From NCBI GenBank assembly GCA_015501055.1, contig JADNYV010000001.1:558001-622000 (forward strand): a stretch of 64,000 nucleotides of DNA. Direction: 5' to 3'. How positions within the stretch are numbered: the stretch's first letter is position 1; the number at the start of each line of letters is the position of its first letter. The notes beneath the pieces were generated by a model. The model had not been told where the DNA came from. It saw only the letters and a list, made by a program, of their open reading frames with translations, and did no database searches. The position numbers were made by a program, and so were the translations under genes. This document shows, one piece after another, positions 56,805 through 64,000 of this stretch. This stretch comes from Mucidula mucida (taxonomy: Eukaryota > Basidiomycota > Agaricomycetes > Agaricales > Physalacriaceae).

Positions 56805-58337
56805 ATGTCTGCCACCAACCCCCCTATTCGTGTCCTAGTCGACCCATATGCTCTCGTTTGCCCGGATTTCTCGTTGCCGGAGTGGAAGGACTCGAGGGAG
56901 GATGCTGAGAAGGCTCGGCAGATTACCGAGGCCGAAGCTATTGCTCTCCTTGCGAAGCGGTGGACGGATGGTAACGACAGGAGTAAAGCTGACTGGGACG
57001 CGCAGGTTGCAGCCGACAAGGTTGCTGCTGACGCCGCCGAAGACCAGCGCTTAGCAGCTGAAAAGCTGGCGGAAGCGGCGGCTCACCGCGCTCGCAAGGA
57101 CGCGCTTCAGGCCATTATCGACAAGAAGCCTCAGCTAGGCGTTTTCGACTCCAACACCAAGGCGCCTGATTTCGTTCACAGTCTCGTTCACCCTACGGCT
57201 TTGAAGCTCGTCCAGGCTCGCCGCTACGTGTCCTTGATGTACTGGACTCCCGACGCGCTGAAGTCAGCAGCTGACTTGGACGCCTCCGCCGCCGATGACG
57301 CTGTCGCGGACGGTTTGCGCGTGCTTCTTGGACAGGAGCCCGTCTCTCGAAAGTTGGCGGGCGAGAGTGCCATGGACTGGACTTATTTCCCTGAAGCCTA
57401 CAACGGCTATATCCGCGCAATTATCGCCGACAACTGGCCCGCGGAACACGTTCACGCCCTTAACGATCTGTTCTTCAAGCTTGGTGGACACGATTTTGCG
57501 AAACGTGGAGTCCTCGGAAAGCGTGCGCTCCTCGCCTATTGCGAGAGTATGCGCCGCCTCTGGCACAATGATTTCGAGGCTGGTTGCGTCTCATTCAATA
57601 TCGGAGACATCAATGCTACATCCCTGGAAGCCAAGTACAACGAGATCATAGCAAACGAGTCGACGGCCGCTATTCAGACTGTATGTGCTCTTTTCTCTCT
57701 TGTGGCGAAGTCTTTACTAATGGTTATCGTTTTCTCCCTCTCTCTTACATATGATATCTTTGCATTACATTTCACTTGGCCTTCCGATGCCTTGCACATT
57801 CAATTGGCCTTCCGATGCCCTACATTTTCATGGACCCTTCCGATGGTCTTCACATTTATTATGGCCTTCCGATGCCTTGACATTTCCGTGACACAACAGT
57901 CGCGTGATTCCAACGCGAGAGCACAGGCGTTGCTGCAGAGACTCGAGAGCGCAGCTCGCTCAGTGTCGTCATCATCTTCAGCGAAGCGACCCCGTTCGCC
58001 TTCCCCACAGCACGGCGCGTCGTCATCCAGACGCGACCCCCCACGCCATTTTCACAAGAGCACAGGAGGTCAGAGCCCCGTCACCTGTGCCATCTGCTTG
58101 GGGTTACACACGGGTGTCTCAGCGTGCCGCGCGACGACACTTTGGAACGGAGGAGCAACGCGCATACGCAGACGTTCCACTGGCAGCATCGAGACCAAGT
58201 CGGGCGGTCGTGTTTGCCTCAACTGGCAAATCCCACGCGGTTGTACCAGTGCATTCCATTCCGATCATCACGATTGCTCCGGCTGTGGCTCCAAGGATCA
58301 TGGCGCCTACAAGTGTCCTCGAGCTCAGAAGGAGTAA
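56805..58337 (+). CDS. Ngaro Gag-like protein with zinc knuckle
   Basis: An open frame of 510 codons. Residues 20-110 are Ala/Lys/Glu-rich and helical (KARQITEAEAIALLAKRW). A middle domain contains LMYWTPDALKSAADLD and LNDLFFKLGGHDFAKRGVLG. After a Ser/Arg-rich stretch comes GRVCLNWQIPRGC and the CCHC knuckle CSGCGSKDHGAYKC (C-x2-C-x4-H-x4-C). Bases 57681..57899 have intron borders (GTATGT...ACAACAG), measure 219 nt (a multiple of three) and hold low-grade repeats. Whether spliced or not the frame stays open; removal gives a more Gag-like protein of about 437 aa. The role is packaging of the element RNA. Its end overlaps the start of the RT frame. Confidence 0.85.
   Translation: MSATNPPIRVLVDPYALVCPDFSLPEWKDSREDAEKARQITEAEAIALLAKRWTDGNDRSKADWDAQVAADKVAADAAEDQRLAAEKLAEAAAHRARKDALQAIIDKKPQLGVFDSNTKAPDFVHSLVHPTALKLVQARRYVSLMYWTPDALKSAADLDASAADDAVADGLRVLLGQEPVSRKLAGESAMDWTYFPEAYNGYIRAIIADNWPAEHVHALNDLFFKLGGHDFAKRGVLGKRALLAYCESMRRLWHNDFEAGCVSFNIGDINATSLEAKYNEIIANESTAAIQTVCALFSLVAKSLLMVIVFSLSLTYDIFALHFTWPSDALHIQLAFRCPTFSWTLPMVFTFIMAFRCLDISVTQQSRDSNARAQALLQRLESAARSVSSSSSAKRPRSPSPQHGASSSRRDPPRHFHKSTGGQSPVTCAICLGLHTGVSACRATTLWNGGATRIRRRSTGSIETKSGGRVCLNWQIPRGCTSAFHSDHHDCSGCGSKDHGAYKCPRAQKE
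57775..57875 (+). repeat. degenerate short repeats in the Gag intron
   Basis: Four copies of a motif close to GGCCTTCCGATGCC occur near 57778, 57808, 57832 and 57861, about 25-30 bases apart; the third is diverged (ACCCTTCCGATGGT). All lie inside the proposed 219-nt intron. Confidence 0.7.
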
Positions 58338-60340
58338 TACACTCACTCCTCTTAAGCCTGACAACTGGGAGCGTTTGCTCTCACTGTATGGGCTTAGCCA
58401 TCGGTATCCACACCTCGTCAACGGTCTTCGCTGCGGCTTCAATACGGGCGTTCCGCCCATTACATCTACATATACCCCTCCTAATAGCCCATCTATCATC
58501 ATTAATATCGACGAATTCAATCGTATCATTAGGAACGAGTTTGATTCAAATCGTTACATTGGTCCATTCTCAAAGCGCGAGTTGGAACACCTCATTGGTC
58601 CCTTTCAGAGTTCACCTCTGTCGCTCGTCCCGAAACCTCATACAGACAAGTTGCGCATGGTTCAGAACTTCTCGTTTCCTCGGACGCCGCGCGACGACGT
58701 TTACTCTATCAATCATTTCATCTCTTCAGACGATTTTCCGTGCACGTGGGGCACGTTCGAGGCTGTATGCTTCAAGGTTGCCATGTTGCCACCAGGGTCT
58801 CAAGGGGCGATACACGATGTGTCAGAAGCATATCGCAATATACCTATTCATGAATCTCAGTGGCCCGGAACAGTTGTTCGAATCCCAGGCCACAATTTTG
58901 TCGTTGATCCTTATTGTGCTTTTGGTCTCTCTTCCGCATGTGGAGTGTACGGCGGTGTCGGTGACGCTGCAGCAGACATTATTCGCGCATCGGGCATTGG
59001 TCCTTTATCAAAATGGGTTGATGACCATTTCTTCATGCGCATTCTTCGTCATTTTCTTGATGAATACAACGAATACAGACGTCATTTGCGCGCATGCATA
59101 CTCACACAAGGCGGACATCGTCAAACAGGCGGTCGCATTTGGTGGAAGGGGGCAGAATCAGAATCATTCCCACAAGTATTTGATGAGGACATGGTGTTTG
59201 CTCTGCGAGATTTGTCCGCGACTTCTATTCGCTCAGCAGATGACGTGAAGTATATGTACTGCTTCGCAGACATCAACACAGTTTCCGAATTGCTGGGTCT
59301 ACCGTGGAAAACCATCAAAGACTTTCCTTTCTCTTCGGGCGTCGTCCCTTTCACAGGTATCGGCTTCGACATTGAAGCCCGCATGCTCTCCTTGCCTCAG
59401 GACCGTCGCGAAAAGTACGTTGCATCAATCGTGCTCTGGAATTCAAAGGCGACACACGACAAGAAGGAAACTGAGAAGCTGTATGGGCAGCTCTTATCAT
59501 GCACGCGAATCATACCCATTGGACGAGCGTATCTCACAACGTTGGAGCGTTTCCTCGGCATTTTCGAAGATACTCCTTTCAAACCACGTACGCCACCGAA
59601 AGGTACAGAGCGGGACCTCTTCTGGTGGTCTACACAGTTACAGAACGAACACCTCACTAGACGCATTCCTCGACCTGTACAAGTCTGGGATTGTCGCGCG
59701 TACTCAGACGCGAGTTCAGGTGTGGGTGTTGCAATCGTCATCGGCAAGTGGTGGCGGGCGTGGCGACTGGTACCCGGATGGAACGCCTCGCCCGGCCGTG
59801 ACATACAGTGGGCTGAAGCCATCGGCTTCGAATTATTGGTCCTATGCATCACACGAATCGGTACAAGACATTCAGTATAGTGGTGTTTGCTTCATTGATT
59901 TACGAGTCATTCTAGGTACCAGGGGAAACAAGTTTATCAAGGTCTACGGTGACAACACCCCCGTCGTTGAGGGCTGGTGGAATAATCGCAGCCGCAACCA
60001 AGCCGTCAACGACGTCTTCAAGCGGGTACACAATGTCTGCACCGCGGCTGACATTACTATCTTCTCCTGCTACGTCAACACCCACAGTAACCCTGCAGAC
60101 GCTCCCTCTCGCGGCGAATATGGTTCCACTGCCTTCCTTCTGCCCGACTTTGACTTACCAGGAGATATCGCCAACTTCCTCATCCCATGGGATAGCCCGC
60201 TCATCGCCGCGGAACGCCATCGTGGCAAGGTTTCAGCCCTACCCAAGCCCTCCACTACCGCGTCTGTTCGTAATGCCTCACCACAGCAGGATTTCGACTG
60301 GCTCCCCGAGTCACTCGTCGACGTCAATTCACGTTTCTAA
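58300..60340 (+). CDS. Ngaro reverse transcriptase / RNase H
   Basis: Exons 58300..59860 and 59916..60340, with a 55-nt intron (GTACAA...TTCTAG) that joins CITRIG to TRGNKFIKVYGDN. The start ATG at 58300 is the last in-frame one before conserved sequence, but the frame is open from 57904. RT landmarks: LSLVPKPHTDKLRMVQNFSF, AIHDVSEAYRNIPIH and the active-site WVDDHFF (a variant of YxDD). RNase H landmarks: YSDASSGVG, KVYGDNTPVVEGWW and NTHSNPADAPSRG. The enzyme copies element RNA to DNA and removes the RNA strand. The frame ends at 60340, overlapping the recombinase frame. Confidence 0.88.
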
Positions 60341-61554
60341 ACTGCCGGTGAGGCGACAAGCAGCATGGGTCAAACCATATCCCCTTCATTTAACAATAAT
60401 CCCTTCACCTCTGCGCGAACATGTGTCTGCACGCGATCGCCTCATCAAGTGGACTCCCGCGACGACGCGTACTGCCGTGGCCGGCCTTTCAACCATGGAC
60501 GTTCAGCGTCTCCACGACGTAATCATGTTCGCTTATGCAGATGGTACACTCGAAACCTATGGATCCGGCCTATTGTGGTGGCATGTCTTTTGCGACCGTC
60601 GGGCTGTCCCAGAAGTGCTGAGATGCCCAGCACCAACCCTTTTAGTATCAAGTTTTATTGCAACGCTAGCGGGTTCTTACGCTGGCGGAACAATCTCTGG
60701 ATATGTTGCTGGTGTTCGTGCATGGCACATCATCCATGGCGCGGTCTGGGCAATGAAAGACGATGAATTGGACGCTCTACTACGCGCCGCGGACGCTTTG
60801 GCACCGGAGTCTTCGAAACGGAAGAAGCGCCTGCCATACACAATTTCCGTCATCGAGACACTCTTATCCCACTTCAATCTTGATATTCCTCTCGACGCGG
60901 CAGTAGCTGCGTGTTTATCGACAATGTTTTACTCAGCCGCTCGTTTGGGCGAGTTCACCGTTCGGACATTGACAAGTTTTGATCCAAAAATTCATGTCAA
61001 GCCATCAGATGTCGAAATGGTAACGGCGTACATCACTCAGAGACGGTGTTCAACACTAATCATTTCTCCACTTACAGATGACAGACCGCAACGGCCTTAA
61101 ACAGACCACCTTTCATCTGCCTTGGACCAAAGTGTCTCCCACTGGCGAAGACGTGTTCTGGGCGCGGCAGAACGGCTCAAGCGACCCGGAACATCTTCTC
61201 CAAGTGCACTTAACCGTGAATCACCCTCCAGCAAATGGACACCTCTTCGCTTACAAGCAGAAGGGAAAGTTCAAACCACTCACGAAGACCGCGTTTCTCA
61301 AGCGCGTACATCTGGCGTTTACGAAAGCGAGTCTTGATCCTCTGCAAGGCCATGGGATCCGAATAGGTGCCACATTGGAATACCTCTTACGTGGGGTTTC
61401 ATTTGAAGCGGTAAAGACGATCGGCCGGTGGGCTAGTGATGCATTCCTGCGATACCTCCGAAAACATGCTGCGGTTTTAGCTGTATACATGCAGGCGGAT
61501 CCCGTCGTCCATGAGCGATTTATTACATATACCCTTCCTCCTATTCGAAACTGA
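60273..61554 (+). CDS. Ngaro tyrosine recombinase
   Basis: Exons 60273..61019 and 61078..61554, with a 58-nt intron (GTAACG...CTTACAG). The frame is open from 59949; the ATG at 60273 is a likely start. The N-terminal core-binding part has TLETYGSGLLWWHVFC and GTISGYVAGVRAWH, as in phage-integrase SAM-like domains. The catalytic residues are visible: Arg in FYSAARLGEF, His-x-x-Arg in QGHGIRIGATLEYLL, and Tyr in DAFLRYLRKH. It would insert circular DNA intermediates by strand exchange, which explains why the element needs no DDE integrase and makes no target duplication. Confidence 0.9.
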
Positions 61555-61660
61555 TAACACCATTTACCATATTGTATCACACCACCGTCTTTACACACTC
61601 AATCGTTATGCCTCCTGCCTCTTGGGATCCTGCAGCGCGTCGGCATACCTCCTTCAAACT

Positions 61661-61780
61661 GGGTTCTTGCAGATCCCTAGAGCTTGTAGGCTGAGTCGGA
61701 TGGTCTTTTCCGACCATCGCCCAAACCAAATATATTATATCATTGCCAACACATTGCTTGATGCGAGTGAAGTACATAAA
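61661..61780 (+). repeat. Ngaro split direct repeat B1
   Basis: 120 bases starting GGGTTCTTGCAG and ending AGTACATAAA; identical to B2. It abuts A2 with no spacer. Confidence 0.95.
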
Positions 61781-61939
61781 TCGATATCTCGGGTCGTGAG
61801 GAACGAACGAAAGGAGATTATAGTTTATGTACGGATGAGGCGATCAACATCGATCACTTCTTCTTGTCTCTTACGACGTTGACTGCCGAAAGTCTCGTCC
61901 TGTATTCATCGTATACTCTACAGTCCTTGCTTTTTGGAC
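61781..61939 (+). repeat. Ngaro split direct repeat A2
   Basis: 159 bases, 158 identical to A1, directly after B1. Confidence 0.95.
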
Positions 61940-61977
61940 CACCATCCCTCCCCACATCTTACTAACTTAGTCTAGTC

Positions 61978-62097
61978 GGGTTCTTGCAGATCCCTAGAGC
62001 TTGTAGGCTGAGTCGGATGGTCTTTTCCGACCATCGCCCAAACCAAATATATTATATCATTGCCAACACATTGCTTGATGCGAGTGAAGTACATAAA
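61978..62097 (+). repeat. Ngaro split direct repeat B2 (right end)
   Basis: 120 bases identical to B1. Flanking host sequence resumes with GGTATTTGGG; the left flank of the element also ends in GGT, compatible with short shared bases at the insertion point. Confidence 0.95.
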
Positions 62098-62170
62098 GGT
62101 ATTTGGGTGTTACTAATTGTGCTTTACGAGTTGTTCGCGTAAGGTTAGGGTTTCCCTCCTCTTGACCATC

Positions 62171-64000
62171 ATGTCATTGTCAGAGCCAGAGTCATCCAAA
62201 CCCATCTTCCAGCGGGTAATATCGGTCATTTATACGCAGCTAGGTGATCTGATGATTGATTAGCTGAAAGCCGTCTGTGTGCCCCTGCTGGGCTCTGCCT
62301 CTCTAAGCCCCGCTTCAATCCCCAAGACGTCCCAGCTTTTATCAGAGCTTATAGCCATTCTTCGCGACCTTCACGCGTCTGAAATCGTTCTTTCGGAATC
62401 CATGATATCTTATACCTTCTTCCCCATATCATCTATCCTCAAGCGCAATGCTTCCGCCGATATTCCTAATCAAATACTCGAAAAGATCTTGTTGTCTTTG
62501 GAGCTGCTGTCGGAGGACTGGTGGTGGACGTGCGACACGACGATATGGCAGCAGATCTTTATGCTTTCCGGCGCGATTTTGGGAGGAATGGAGATGCCGC
62601 AAAAGGAACGCGACGATGAGACCAAGGAAGCCGCCGCGCGGTGCATTTGGTCGCTCTTGCGAATACGCGATGGAAACGATGAGCGAATACATGCCTACTT
62701 TGCGGAACCTCGCTTCACTCTGTTTCAGGGATTCGCGCGTTCGCCAAAGTTCGTTCCTATCCTTGGCCAGACCTTGAACTCTCTTTTGACGGTCACTGAT
62801 TCGCATTCCCTTTCTCTACAGATCACCAGTCTCAAAGTTGTTCACGTCCTTCTTTCCTCGTATTTCCCCGACGCGCTGCTTCCATCTGTACTTCCCGGCG
62901 TCGTGAGCACCACATCCAAGTTGGCGCTGAATTCCAATCGTAAAGGTTGGGCTAATGGTGACCTTGTCTCAAACGCGCTCCTGGTTTTGTCGGAGATCGT
63001 CATCAAATCTATTGGCGACGATGTTTGCACGCGTGACGGTGCCATAAGACCCGTCCAGGATCTGGAGGATATAATTGATTTGGTCAACGAGCCTTCCCCG
63101 CCGCCGGCATCACATAGCGTTCCCTATGGCACGACACGAACGTCTTCGTGGCTTACTGGGACTTCTTCGCAGCTTCACATTGCCCTTAACGCCCTCACAC
63201 CTCTTGTCAAACATCCTTCTCCAGTTGCACTGGTGGCCCTTGGCAAAATGTCATCAGCCGTACTTCTTGCGACCCCCACCTCTCTTCCGCAATCACAGAC
63301 ACTTCTCTTGTCATTCCTTCTTTCCCTCTCCATCAATGACTTCCCTTCCGTTTCCAACGAAGCACATACAACACTTCTTGGGTTGTTATCAGCCAAGTCA
63401 AAGGCCCGTCACGTTTTTGTGCAGACACTCATGCTCCATACGCGTGACAACTTGCTCGCTCTCCCTCGACTGCTACCTCTGGTCGCGGACGCAAAGGTGG
63501 AGCACATCGCTGGGCTCGTGGAAGCCGTGTGTCGTCTCGCCACTTCTGATCGGGACGATTCACTACAGCTCAATGCCATCTCCTCCGAACTTGCGAGGCT
63601 GCTCGGCCCTGCAGGTGGCGTTGAAAAGTGGGGCTGGAGTTTGCTGTCGGTCCTGGAGTTTGTGAACCCGGCAATTGTCGTCACATCGACTTCCAGTGCT
63701 GCGTTGATGCTTGAGCATGGTACGGCACAAGAATGGCCTGTATTCCCGGATGTTATGTTCAAAAATGTGGCGCAGCGGAGCACGTATATGGCTTTGGTTA
63801 AAATGTTTCACGCTTTAGGTCGTGCTGCCGGCGATGGCTGCCTCTTTTCAGTGGAATGGTTTGTCAGTGTTGGACATAACGGCTCTGGGCCGAGATCTGT
63901 CGCTGCGCTGTGGTGTGCGTGTAGACTGTTGGAGGGATGTGCGCGGCTGAGTCTACTGTCTAGTATGACCTTGGAAGCCCTGGACTACCCGAAGAGTAGA
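62171..64000 (+). CDS. TTI1: TELO2-interacting protein TTI1 (5' part, runs off the window)
   Basis: Exon 1 is 62171..62215 (15 codons, MSLSEPESSKPIFQR), then a 48-nt intron, then an open exon from 62264 to the window end (579 codons, no stop). The start of exon 2 (LKAVCVPLLGSASLSPASI) and helices such as LLSELIAILRDLHASEIVLS, ISYTFFPISSILKRN, and LEKILLSLELLSEDWWW match the N-terminus of Tti1, a HEAT-repeat protein. Tti1 with Tel2 and Tti2 forms the TTT co-chaperone that stabilises PIKK kinases such as TOR, ATM and ATR. Only 73 bases separate its ATG from the right end of the Ngaro element. Full length in other fungi is well over 1000 aa, so roughly half is seen. Confidence 0.85.

Larger units (their letters stand above)
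56579..62097 (+). mobile_element. Ngaro-like tyrosine-recombinase retrotransposon, complete
   Basis: The element is 5519 bases long. Its ends follow the split-direct-repeat plan of Ngaro elements: A1 (56579..56737), body, then B1 (61661..61780) directly joined to A2 (61781..61939), a 38-base spacer, and B2 (61978..62097). The body codes for a Gag-like protein with a CCHC knuckle, reverse transcriptase plus RNase H, and a tyrosine recombinase; there is no aspartic protease or DDE integrase. A1 and A2 differ at 1 of 159 positions; B1 and B2 are identical. All three reading frames are open once introns are removed, so the copy looks young and may be active. In this class the B1-A2 junction mirrors the circle junction formed by joining B2 to A1. 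It sits between POP3 and TTI1. Confidence 0.93.

Noticed and set aside
56579..62097. DIRS-type or LTR-type classification of the mobile element
   Set aside because: DIRS elements have inverted terminal repeats and an internal complementary region; LTR elements have an integrase and protease. Neither is present, whereas the split direct repeats are exact.

Overview
This window comes from a filamentous basidiomycete fungus, most likely an agaricomycete. Nearly every gene is cut by 40-60 nt GT-AG introns, sometimes ten or more per gene. Small exons of 9-24 nt are common, and genes are packed on both strands only a few hundred bases apart. The gene content (a histone H4 with four introns, tandem CE12 esterases and xylose-reductase-like genes, a TEA/ATTS factor, a Ngaro-class tyrosine-recombinase retrotransposon) fits a plant-matter-degrading mushroom lineage. 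I cannot name the species. All gene calls come from reading the sequence and from remembered family features; no database search was run.

Layout. 0-2 kb: 3' end of a dsRNA-binding-domain gene, a tail-anchored thioredoxin (-) and histone H4 (+). 2-9 kb: a conserved protein of unknown function (-), a TBC Rab-GAP (+) and a CoA-dependent-acyltransferase-like protein (-). 9-13 kb: a divergent pair, a GDP-fucose-transporter-like SLC35C1 homologue (-) and an O-fucosyltransferase-like type II membrane protein (+). 13-18 kb: ketopantoate reductase (-) and two tandem aldo-keto reductases of the xylose-reductase type (+). 18-26 kb: a PB1-domain protein, 3.2 kb without a recognisable gene, and a TEA-domain transcription factor. 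26-31 kb: a 162-aa orphan and a 28-exon neutral ceramidase (both -). 31-44 kb: a gene-poor stretch, an F-box protein, the GNL1-like permuted GTPase (-), a SAM methyltransferase and the UTP17/WDR75 rRNA-processing protein. 44-50 kb: two tandem rhamnogalacturonan acetylesterases, a small secreted M15-like peptidase and an amidohydrolase (-). 50-56.5 kb: an orphan coiled-coil protein, VTA1, an arrestin-domain protein (-) and a POP3-like RNase P/MRP subunit. 56.6-62.1 kb: a complete Ngaro-like element with split direct repeats (A1-body-B1A2-B2). 62.2-64 kb: the 5' part of TTI1.

How genes relate. The transporter and glycosyltransferase sharing one short divergent promoter suggest a Golgi fucosylation module. 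The two esterases form a pectin side-chain deacetylation pair. The two aldo-keto reductases are paralogues that keep the same fold but differ at the cofactor 2'-phosphate site. VTA1, the arrestin-domain protein and the TBC protein belong to endosomal traffic. GNL1, UTP17 and POP3 belong to RNA and ribosome maturation.

A general caution: in eight otherwise well-conserved genes the reading frame is broken by single-base gains or losses, mostly in short homopolymer runs. Correcting them restores an exact multiple of three in every case. These look more like uncorrected base-calling errors than real pseudogenes. The Ngaro element, with 158/159 and 120/120 identical repeat copies, appears to be a recent insertion between POP3 and TTI1.
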